From contig CAVSWC010000013.1 in NCBI GenBank assembly GCA_963731585.1, forward strand, positions 558,001 to 622,000: DNA of 64,000 nucleotides. The letters run 5' to 3'. Below are positions 55,916 to 64,000 of this stretch, one piece after another. Position numbers and translations under genes: made by a program. The notes under the pieces are model-generated. The model searched no databases, was not told where the DNA came from, and worked only from the letters and a program-made list of their open reading frames with translations. Origin of the DNA: CANKHA01 sp963731585 (GTDB taxonomy: Bacteria; Pseudomonadota; Alphaproteobacteria; Rhizobiales; Xanthobacteraceae). How positions within the stretch are numbered: the first letter of the stretch is position 1; every line of letters begins with the position of its first letter.

Positions 55916-57433
55916 ATGAAGGTGCACAAAGTCCGGACTTACAAGTCAGTCGAAGGCCTGCCGCGCGAAGAACAGCTCGCCTGGAAAATCGCAGCGGCGG
56001 CGTGCGATCCCGTGTCCCGATCGAATCCGACGTGCTCGAAATGATCGGCAATCGCATCATCGACAATGCGGCCGTGGCTGCTGCCTCGCTTGCTCGCTCC
56101 CCGGTAGCTGCGGCGCGCGCTCAGGCTTTCGCCCATGTTCTCAAGCCTGGGGCGACAGTGTTCGGTTTGCCGCAGAGCCACCGTGTGTCTCCGGAATGGG
56201 CCGCCTGGGCGAATGGCGTGGCGGTTCGCGAACTTGATTTTCACGATACGTTTCTTGCGGCGGACTATTCTCACCCCGCGGATAACATCCCGCCGCTTCT
56301 CGCAACGGTGCAGCATTGCGGCCGCTCCGGCGCTGATCTGGTCCGTGGGCTCGCGGCCGCTTACGAAATTCAGGTCGATCTCGTAACGGGTATTTGCCTG
56401 CACGAGCATAAGATCGATCATATTGCGCATCTCGGGCCATCTGCAGCGGCCGGTATCGGGGCAGCTCTCGGCCTCTCAGTCGAGACCACCTATCAGGCAG
56501 TGCAACAGGCGCTGCATGTCTCCACGACGACACGCCAGTCGCGCAAGGGCGCCATTTCGAGCTGGAAAGCGTATGCACCGGCCTTTGCGGGAAAAATGGC
56601 TATTGAAGCGGTCGATCGCGCGATGCGAGGTGAGGATTCACCTTCGCCTATTTATGAGGGAGAGGACGGTTTTATCGCGTGGATGCTTGGAGGGCCGAAC
56701 GCAGAATATGAGGTCCCGTTACCTGAACCGGGCGAGCCCAAGCGCGCCATTCTCCGGACCTACACCAAAGAGCATTCCGCTGAATATCAAAGTCAGGCGC
56801 TGATCGATCTCGCGCGCCGAATGGCGCAAGCTATCGGAAATTTGGACCGGATACGCGATATCACGATCCTAACGAGCCACCACACGCACTATGTCATTGG
56901 TACCGGCGCCAACGATCCGCAAAAAATGGATCCGAATGCGAGCCGCGAAACGCTCGACCACTCCATCATGTATATCTTCGCGGTGGCACTCCAAGACCGC
57001 GGCTGGCATCATGAGCGGTCATATGCGCCAGAGCGCGCAGCGCGCCCCGATACGGTCGCGTTATGGCACAAGATCCGCACGGTGGAGGACCCAGAGTGGA
57101 CGAGGCGCTATCACAGCCGGGATCCCAACGAGATGGCATTTGGCGGGCGCGTTGTCGTCACCTTTGAGGATGGCAGCGTGCTGGAGGACGAGATCGCATT
57201 TGCCGACGCGCATCCGCTGGGGGCGAAACCGTTTAGACGCGAAAATTATATTTCGAAGTTTCGCGAACTTGCCGACGGCATTGTCACGCGCGCGGAGCAA
57301 GAGCAATTCCTCAACCTTGTGATGAAATTACCAAAATTGACGGCGGAGGAGTTGATTGGTCTTACTTTCACGGTAGATCCGGTTCGCTTGGGGCAGGTCG
57401 CCTCGACGCGGAATCTTCGACCAGAAAAGATAA
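55916..57433 (+). CDS. prpD: 2-methylcitrate dehydratase PrpD, two frame breaks; reads into prpC as given
   Basis: The natural start is ATG 55916, frame 2: MKVHKVRTYKSVEGLPREEQ then WKIAAAACDPV. One base is missing near 56020 (DPVS-PIESDVLEMIGNRIID). The body (GLPQSHRVSPEWAAWANGVA, HPADNIPPLLATVQHCG, LHEHKIDHIAHLGP, RGEDSPSPIYEGEDG) is PrpD. Near 57400 one extra base hides the end: in the next frame it reads RRGIFDQKR with TAA TAG at 57431-57436, an end of the type seen in this family (from memory). As given, the frame instead continues into prpC. PrpD dehydrates 2-methylcitrate to 2-methyl-cis-aconitate in propionate oxidation. Confidence 0.85.
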
Positions 57434-57468
57434 TAGGCGCGATCACGCGGGAATTCGGGAGGGAGACG

Positions 57469-58614
57469 GTGAACGGGATTATGCAGCCCACTCAAAAAAA
57501 ATCGGTCGCGTTGTCCGGCGTAGTGGCAGGCAGCACGGCCCTGTGTACCGTTGGGCATACCGGAAACGACTTGCACTATCGCGGATACGATATCTTCGAC
57601 CTCGCCGAACAATGCGAGTTTGAGGAAGTTGCGCACCTGCTCGTTCACGGCACCTTGCCGACGCAAGCGCAGCTTATCGCCTACAAAGCCAAACTCAAGG
57701 CGCTTCGCGGCCTGCCGGAGGCGCTAAAACGGGCGCTCGCGCTCATTCCGGCATCGGCGCATCCAATGGATGTCATGCGGACGGGGGTATCCATTTTGGG
57801 ATGCGTGTCGCCGGAAGCTTCCGACCAAAACCACGCCGGGGCTCGCGACATCGCCGATCGGCTCATGGCTTCGCTCGGCTCCATGCTGCTCTATTGGTAT
57901 CATTACGCGCATAACGGACGCGTCATCGAGGTGGAAACCGACGACGATACCATCGGCGCTCACTTCCTCCACCTTCTGCATGGCGAGCCGCCGCGTGAGA
58001 GTTGGGTGCGCGCCATGCATACCTCGCTCATCTTGTATGCCGAGCATGAATTCAACGCCTCCACCTTCACCGCCCGCTCGATCGCCGGCACGGGTGCCGA
58101 CATCTATTCTGCGATTACCGGAGCGATCGGCGCCTTGCGCGGACCAAAGCACGGCGGCGCCAATGAGATCGCCTTTGACGTTCTAAGCCGCTACACGAAT
58201 ATTGATGAGGCAGAAGCCGATATCCGTCGCCGGCTGGCAGCGAAGGAGTTGGTGATCGGGTTTGGCCATCCTGTCTATACCGTTGCCGATCCTCGCAACA
58301 GGATAATCAAGGAAGTCGCGCACCGGCTGTCAAAGGAGGCAAATACCGACATGTTGTTCCGGATCGCTGATCGCATCGAAAGCGTGATGGCCGATGCCAA
58401 AAACATGTTTGCCAACCTGGATTGGTTCAGCGCCGTGTCGTACCATTCGATGGGCGTGCCGACCGCTATGTTTACGCCCTTGTTTGTCATCGCGCGAACT
58501 TCGGGCTGGTCTGCGCACATCATCGAGCAACGAATTGACAACAAGATCATCCGGCCGGCAGCGAACTACACTGGCCCGGAAAACCGTCGTTTCGTGCCGC
58601 TTAAGGACCGATAA
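57469..58614 (+). CDS. prpC: 2-methylcitrate synthase PrpC
   Basis: About 381 residues. GGAGG (57458-57462) stands six bases before a GTG at 57469 (MNGIMQPTQKKSVALSG); an ATG at 57481 is the alternative. The protein is strongly PrpC-like: TALCTVGHTGNDLHYRGYDI, EEVAHLLVHGTLPT, SAHPMDVMRTGVSILGC. The catalytic citrate-synthase histidines and aspartate are in LRGPKHGGANE, IGFGHPVYTVADP and FANLDWFSAVSYHSMGVPT. It condenses propionyl-CoA with oxaloacetate. The ribosome site and start argue for a separate protein, although in the given sequence the prpD frame is continuous with it. Confidence 0.93.
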   Translation: MNGIMQPTQKKSVALSGVVAGSTALCTVGHTGNDLHYRGYDIFDLAEQCEFEEVAHLLVHGTLPTQAQLIAYKAKLKALRGLPEALKRALALIPASAHPMDVMRTGVSILGCVSPEASDQNHAGARDIADRLMASLGSMLLYWYHYAHNGRVIEVETDDDTIGAHFLHLLHGEPPRESWVRAMHTSLILYAEHEFNASTFTARSIAGTGADIYSAITGAIGALRGPKHGGANEIAFDVLSRYTNIDEAEADIRRRLAAKELVIGFGHPVYTVADPRNRIIKEVAHRLSKEANTDMLFRIADRIESVMADAKNMFANLDWFSAVSYHSMGVPTAMFTPLFVIARTSGWSAHIIEQRIDNKIIRPAANYTGPENRRFVPLKDR

Positions 58615-58649
58615 CTGATGCCCATCCAACTCAACTCAATGACGCAACA

Positions 58650-59564
58650 ATGAGTTATCTTTCTGGCTCCGAACTGCCTTCCGTACCGGCGGGCGAACGC
58701 TTTCGAGCGCTGATCAACCGCTCTGGTATTGTGGAAATTCCAGGTAGCCACAACGGGATGGCGGCGCTGCAGGCAAAGGCGGCAGGATTCGAAGCGCTTT
58801 ATCTTTCGGGCGCGGCGATCAGCGCCAGCATGGGTTTGCCCGATCTCGGCGTCATCACAGTCGATGAAGTGTGCTTTTTCATTCGTCAAGTCAGCCGGGC
58901 AAGCGGCTTACCTGTGCTGGCGGACGGAGATACCGGCTACGGCGAGGCCCTCAACGTCATGCATATGGTGCGGGCTTTTGAAGATAATGGCGCGGCGGCA
59001 GTGCACATCGAGGATCAGCTTCTTCCCAAGAAATGCGGTCATCTGAATGATAAGAAACTTGCCGACATTCGCGATATGGCGGCCAAGATCGCAGCCGCTG
59101 CGCGCGCGCGGCGGCACCTTTACATCATAGCCCGCACCGATGCGGTGGCTTCCGAGGGAATGGATGGCGCCGTCGCGCGGGCCAACGCCTACCTGCAAGC
59201 CGGTGCGGACGCGATCTTCCCGGAGGCCTTGACCAGCGCTGACATGTTCCGCGAGTTTGCACGGCGGCTGCCCAACGTGCCGCTGCTCGCGAACATGACG
59301 GAGTTTGGCCGCACACCGTTTTTCACGTCGGCCGAATTCGAGCAGATGGGATACAAAATGGTCATTTGGCCCGTGAGCTCGCTCCGCGTCGCCAATAAGG
59401 CGCAGACCCGATTATTTGCCGCCATTCGGCGAGATGGCGGAACACATAAGATGCTGGACGAGATGCAAACGCGTGCCGAACTGTACAGCACCATTGGGTA
59501 CCAGGATTACGAAGCGCTCGATGCTTCCATCGTCGCGTCTGTCCTGCCGGAAACGAAAACCTGA
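58650..59564 (+). CDS. prpB: 2-methylisocitrate lyase PrpB
   Basis: 304 residues. The lyase hallmark is LLPKKCGHLNDKK with the catalytic cysteine C129; substrate and Mg sites are YLSGAAISASMGLPDLG, LADGDTGYGEALNV and VHIEDQLL. It splits 2-methylisocitrate into pyruvate and succinate, the last step of the cycle. No strong ribosome binding site precedes the ATG at 58650, 35 bases after prpC, so coupling to prpC translation is possible. Oxaloacetate hydrolase or phosphonomutase relatives lack the KKCGH arrangement in this form, so PrpB is well supported. Confidence 0.95.
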   Translation: MSYLSGSELPSVPAGERFRALINRSGIVEIPGSHNGMAALQAKAAGFEALYLSGAAISASMGLPDLGVITVDEVCFFIRQVSRASGLPVLADGDTGYGEALNVMHMVRAFEDNGAAAVHIEDQLLPKKCGHLNDKKLADIRDMAAKIAAAARARRHLYIIARTDAVASEGMDGAVARANAYLQAGADAIFPEALTSADMFREFARRLPNVPLLANMTEFGRTPFFTSAEFEQMGYKMVIWPVSSLRVANKAQTRLFAAIRRDGGTHKMLDEMQTRAELYSTIGYQDYEALDASIVASVLPETKT

Positions 59565-59727
59565 CTTAGCCTCAGAAATAGGCCTCGTGTTCACTCTCGT
59601 GTGCGGAATCGCGTCCGTTGCGGGGGTAGGGCACTCGCGATAGAGTTTTCTGCTGACTTGGCGCTTGTCTGGAACGGGCGCCGTGCCGCTCAAGTTTCGA
59701 AGTCAATCACGAAAGCGGAGTAGTCAT

Positions 59728-61645
59728 ATGGACGCCCGCACCAGCCGCTACCACGAGGTCTATGCACGCGCGAGCCGCGACCCGGAAGGGTTCTGGGGCG
59801 AAGCCGCGGCCGACATTGATTGGTATGAGCCGGCGAAGAAAATCTTCGATCCGTCGGCTGGCGTTTACGGCCGCTGGTTCGTGGGCGCGTCATGCAACAC
59901 CTGCTTCAACGCAATCGACCGTCATGTGTTGCGGGGGCGGGGGAAGCAGGCGGCGCTGATTTACAATTCATCGATGACCGGCACCAAGGCCTCCTTCACT
60001 TACGAGGAGCTGCTTTCGGAGGTGACGACGCTCGCTTCGATCCTGCAGGACTTCGGTGTCAGCAAAGGCGATCGTGTCGTCCTCTATATGCCGGCGGTGC
60101 CGGAAGCGGTCATGGGCATGCTGGCCTGCGCGCGCATCGGCGCCATCCACTCGGTGGTGTTCGGCGGCTTCGCAGCCAAGGAGCTCGCCACCCGCATCGA
60201 CGACGCCAGGCCCAAGCTCATTCTATCGGCAAGCTGCGGACTCGAACCCGGACGCATCGTCAAATACAAGCCGCTGCTCGACGAGGCGATTGCGCTCGCC
60301 CGATCGAAGCCGCAGGCCTGCCTCATTTTACAGCGACCGCAGGAGCACGCGTCGCTTACCGAGGACCGCGACCATGATTGGGCTAAACTGCGTAGCGCTG
60401 CCCTGGCTGCGAAAAAATCCGCCGATTGCGTGCCGGTGGCCGCCACCGATCCGCTCTACATTCTCTATACGTCGGGCACCACCGGCATTCCCAAAGGAGT
60501 GGTGCGGGATAATGGCGGGCATCTGGTCGCGCTCAAATGGTCGATGCAATATCTTTACGGCATCGAGCCCGGCGAAGTCTGGTGGTCGGGCTCCGACGTC
60601 GGCTGGGTCGTTGGCCATAGCTATATCGTCTACGCCCCGCTGTTGCACGGCTGCACCTCGATCTTGTACGAGGGAAAGCCGGTCGGCACGCCCGACGCCG
60701 GCGCGTTCTGGCGCGTGATCGCAGAGCATGGCTGCGTTGCCCTGTTCACCGCCCCGACAGCGTTCCGGGCCATCAAGAAAGAAGACCCGAAAGGGCTTGC
60801 TGATCGGCAAATACGACATGTCGAAGTTCCGTGCTTTGTTCCTCGCCGGTGAGCGCGCCGACCCGGACACGCTGAAATGGGCGGAACGGATGTTGAAGGT
60901 TCCGGTGATCGATCACTGGTGGCAAACCGAAACCGGCTGGTGCATCGCCGGCAATCCAGTCGGGCTCGGGCAGCTGCCGGTGAAATACGGCTCGGCCTGC
61001 GTGCCGATGCCGGGCTATGCGATCGATGTCGTTGATGAGCAATGCGAGAAGATGCCAGCCGACAAGATCGGATCGATCGTCGTCAAGTTGCCGCTGCCGC
61101 CAGGATGCTTTCCGACGCTTTGGCAGCAGGACGAGCGCTTCCGGGAAAGTTACCTCAGTGAATTCCCGGGCTACTACAAGACTGCCGACGCCGGTTATCT
61201 GGACGGCGACGGATACGTCTATGTGATGAGCCGCACCGACGATATCATCAACGTTGCCGGCCATCGGCTCTCCACCGGCGGCATGGAGGAAGTGCTCGCG
61301 TCGCACCAGGACGTGGCGGAATGCGCGGTGCTTGGCATCAAGGACGAGATCAAGGGCGAAGTGCCCTGCGGCTTCGTCGTGCTCAAGGCCGGCGTCGACC
61401 GGCCGGCGGGGGTGATCGAAAAGGAGGTCGTGGCACTCGTGCGCGAGAAGATCGGCACGATAGCGGCATTCAAGCTGGCGATCACGGTAGCGCGGCTGCC
61501 TAAGACGCGCTCTGGAAAAATCCTCCGTGGCACGATTAAGAAGATCGCCGACAATGAGGCCTGGATTATGCCGCCGACGATCGACGATCCGGCAATTTTG
61601 GATGAGATAAAGGAGGCGATGAAGGCAAAAGGACTAAGAATATAG
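59728..61645 (+). CDS. prpE: Propionyl-CoA synthetase PrpE, one +1 frame break
   Basis: About 638 residues from ATG 59728 with GGAG seven bases upstream. N-terminal WYEPAKKIFDPSAGVYGRWF and NTCFNAIDRHV are typical of acetyl/propionyl-CoA synthetases; the P-loop is LYILYTSGTTGIPKGVVRDN. WWSGSDVGWVVGHSYIVYAP is PrpE-like. Near 60810 one extra base breaks the frame (DPKG-LLIGKYDMSKFRALF). The rest has IDHWWQTETGWCIAGNPVG, TADAGYLDGDGYVYVMSRTD and the catalytic lysine in LPKTRSGKILRGT. It activates propionate with ATP to feed prpC. Acetate specificity cannot be excluded from sequence. Confidence 0.9.
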
Positions 61646-61792
61646 GCAATGTGAGGCAGCGACAGATTTACAGGTGAGATATTTCCGCGAAGCGTCTGCG
61701 ACGGGATTTCGATCGGAATCGCGGGACAAAAGCCGGTAAACGCGACCGATGTTAAAGCGCTCCGGGAGCGTAGGGGCGGTGTGGAGCTCCTG

Positions 61793-64000
61793 ATGACAGC
61801 GATTCTTGATCGCGATCAACATGACGGCGCTATCGCACCGTTCCATGCAGATTATGCACCTGCTGACGAGGAACTCGCAGCGACATTCGCTGCGGGAGCG
61901 CCCCGCGCCTCCGCGGCGGAAGAGCGCATTGACGCCCGGGCGACCCGACTAATCGAGGCGGTCCGGGCGCGTTCCGGCGGTCTCGGGGGCATTGATGACC
62001 TCCTCCACGTCTATTCACTCTCGACAAAAGAGAGTCTGGCCCTAATGGCGCTGGCCGAAGCGCTGCTGCGCATTCCCGACGCGACCACGGCCGATCGTCT
62101 CATCGAAGACAAGCTCGCAGCAGGCGATTGGCTCGGCCACGAGCGAAGCTCGGCCACACTGCTGGCTTCCGCTTCGGCGTGGAGCCTGGGGCTCACTGCA
62201 CGTATCATTCAGCCCGGCGAGACGCCGGACAACATCATTACTAGCCTGGTGAAACGGCTCGGCGCGCCCCCCGTGCGCGCGGCAATTCAACAAGCGTTGC
62301 GATTGCTCGGCTCGCATTTCGTCCTGGCGCAGACGATCGAAGAGGCGCTCGAGCGCGCGCGGGCGCATCCGGAGTCGCGCTATTCGTTCGATATGCTGGG
62401 CGAAGGAGCGCGTACATCCGCAGACGCTGAGCGTTATTTCGAATCCTATGCCGCCGCGATCGGCGCGATCGGCAAAAGCGCCGGAACGCGTCCGCTGCCG
62501 GCGCGGCCCGGGATTTCGGTGAAGCTTTCGGCGTTGCATCCCCGCTATGAGGCGATCTCGCGCGAGCGCGTGCTGCGAGAGTTGGTGCCCAGAGTGCTTG
62601 AGCTCGCGCGCAACGCCAGGCAAGTTTGACCTGAACTTCACGGTTGATGCCGAGGAAGCGGACCGTCTGGAATTGTCGCTCGAGGTAATCGCGGCCGTCC
62701 TTGCAGATGGCTCGCTTGCCGGTTGGGACGGCTTCGGCCTGGCGGTGCAAACGTATCAAAAGCGCGCGCCGCAGGTGATCGATTGGATCGCGGAAGTCGC
62801 CAATTCGCTGAATCGGCGGGTGATGATCCGGCTTGTCAAGGGCGCCTATTGGGATACCGAGATCAAGCGCGCGCAGGAGCGCGGACTTGCGGACTACCCG
62901 GTATTTACCCGCAAGCCGATGACGGATCTTTGCTACCTCGCCTGCACACGCAAGCTTCTTGCGGCGCGGGCACTGATTTACCCGCAGTTCGCCACGCACA
63001 ACGCGCTGACCGCGGCCGGTATCATCGAGGATGCAGGCGGCATAGCTGGATATGAGTTTCAGCGTCTGCACGGAATGGGCGAGCTGCTCTATGAGACGCT
63101 GCGCGAAGAGTTTCCTGACCTGGAGTGCCGTGTCTACGCGCCGGTCGGCGGGCACCGTGACCTGCTTCCCTATCTGGTGCGGCGGCTGCTCGAAAACAGC
63201 GCGAATTCGTCTTTCGTCTCGAACGTGCTCGATCCCGCAGTGCCGGTAGCATCTTTGCTGCGGCGGCCGCAAAGCATGATCGACACCCCGGCGAAGGCGC
63301 GCCATCCCCGAATTCCATTGCCTCGCGATCTCTATCGGCCCGGCCGCCGCAACTCCGAAGGCATCGAGTTCGGACACCGCGCGAGCGTCGAGGCGCTCGT
63401 TGCGGAGGTCAAGCGTTCAGCCGGGACTAGGGTCAAAGCCGGCCCGCTGATCGATGGCGTGATGCGGGACGGCCGTCAACGGCCGGTTCGCTCGCCCATC
63501 GACTGTGCGATCGTCGGAACTGTCGCCGAAGCGGACGAAGCAAGCGTGCGCTCGGCCATGGCCGCGGCGGAGGCCGGGTTTCCAGGCTGGAACGCTACCT
63601 CGATCGAATCACGCGCGGAGGCGCTCGACCGCACAGCCGATCTTCTGGAACTCAATCGCGCCCGCCTGATTGCGCTGTTGCAGACCGAGGGTGGCAAGAC
63701 GCTTGACGACTGCGTGTCGGAGGTGCGTGAAGCGGCGGATTTCTGCCGTTACTACGCCATGCAGGCGCGGCATTCCCTGGTTCCGGAATCGATGCCTGGT
63801 CCGACGGGCGAAAGCAACGAACTGCGTTATCGCGGACGCGGCATTTTTGTCTGTATCAGCCCCTGGAATTTTCCGTTGGCGATCTTTACCGGGCAGATCG
63901 TGGCTGCGCTGGTAGCCGGAAACGCCGTCATCGCGAAGCCGGCGGAGCAAACGCCATTGATCGCTGCCGAGGTCATACGTTTGCTGCATGCCGGCGGAAT
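61793..64000 (+). CDS. putA: Proline dehydrogenase / P5C dehydrogenase PutA, 5' part, one +1 frame break, runs off window
   Basis: The ATG at 61793 has GGAG six bases upstream. The first frame holds the PRODH arm (LASASAWSLGLTARIIQPGE, SRYSFDMLGEGARTSADAER, ISVKLSALHPRYEAISRERV). One extra C near 62624 breaks it (NAR-KFDLNFTVDAEEADRL). The next frame has the barrel RRVMIRLVKGAYWDTEIKRA, YPQFATHNALTAAGI and HGMGELLYE, then SSFVSNVLDP and the start of the aldehyde dehydrogenase domain (ICISPWNFPLAIF-like, NAVIAKPAEQTPLIAAEVI) to the edge. No N-terminal ribbon-helix-helix is seen, so this is a bifunctional, not trifunctional, PutA. It oxidises proline to glutamate. Confidence 0.93.

Noticed and set aside
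3396..62700. Programmed +1 frameshifting as the cause of the breaks
   Set aside because: The break sites share no slippery codon or downstream structure and occur in unrelated genes and even several times in one gene.
1..64000. Insertion sequences, integrases, tRNA or rRNA genes
   Set aside because: None could be recognised from protein motifs or sequence reading; a tRNA scan was not possible here.

Overview
The window looks like a chromosomal catabolic island from a GC-rich alphaproteobacterium, probably Hyphomicrobiales (Bradyrhizobium/Rhodopseudomonas-like). This is inferred from gene content and protein style; no rRNA, tRNA or phylogenetic marker is present. Nearly every gene belongs to uptake and oxidation of organic or aromatic acids. 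No insertion sequence, prophage, CRISPR array or RNA gene was seen.

Layout: (1) 0-2.2 kb: the end of a chemoreceptor and a DUF808 membrane protein. (2) 2.3-10.2 kb, minus strand: three orphan periplasmic binding proteins (one NMT1-like, two FYxGK-type relatives of TctC), MmgE/PrpD, ornithine cyclodeaminase-like protein, amidohydrolase and a LysR regulator with a T-N11-A palindrome upstream. (3) 10.3-14.9 kb, plus: DUF6282-like metallohydrolase, ThDP-dependent enzyme and aldehyde dehydrogenase. (4) 22.7-14.9 kb, minus: an iron/polyamine-type ABC transporter (binding protein, ATPase, duplicated permease), an enolase-superfamily enzyme, a CapA-like protein and a second binding protein. (5) 23-26 kb, plus: orphan binding protein, bicupin and a hydroxycinnamoyl-CoA hydratase-lyase-like crotonase. 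(6) 31.2-26.5 kb, minus: TcuA-like flavoprotein, MmgE/PrpD, orphan binding protein and a racemase-family protein without cysteines at its active sites. (7) 31.5-38 kb: acyl-CoA dehydrogenase converging on an NDP-forming acyl-CoA synthetase with its own orphan binding protein, then isochorismatase and an MFS permease. (8) 38-46.7 kb: a phthalate-type cluster: Rieske oxygenase and bicupin divergent from PDR-type reductase, a Gfo/Idh/MocA dihydrodiol-dehydrogenase-like protein and MarR, followed by tctCBA. A perfect palindrome sits on the divergent promoter. (9) 46.7-49.7 kb: a second tctC-A-B set whose tctA is badly broken in this sequence. (10) 50-52.5 kb: orphan binding protein, pyruvoyl arginine decarboxylase and agmatinase-like protein. 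(11) 52.9-54.1 kb: a low-complexity repeat protein. (12) 54.2-64 kb: a phytoene-dehydrogenase-like oxidoreductase, then the 2-methylcitrate cycle genes prpD-prpC-prpB-prpE, and putA running off the edge.

The metabolic theme is coherent. Many dedicated binding proteins capture carboxylates, and nearby enzymes decarboxylate, hydroxylate, activate to CoA thioesters or beta-oxidise them. The prp cycle would consume the resulting propionyl-CoA. The most interpretable module is a predicted phthalate (or related aromatic dicarboxylate) 4,5-dihydroxylation pathway with its transporter and MarR regulator.

An important caveat is that about two dozen reading-frame breaks occur, and almost all are resolved by removing exactly one base, on both strands. 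This looks like insertion-biased sequence error rather than gene decay. It also produces two false long reading frames: an apparent prpD-prpC fusion, and a 1011-codon frame across CapA and the enolase-family gene. Genes are therefore given as their reconstructed extents, with each break described.
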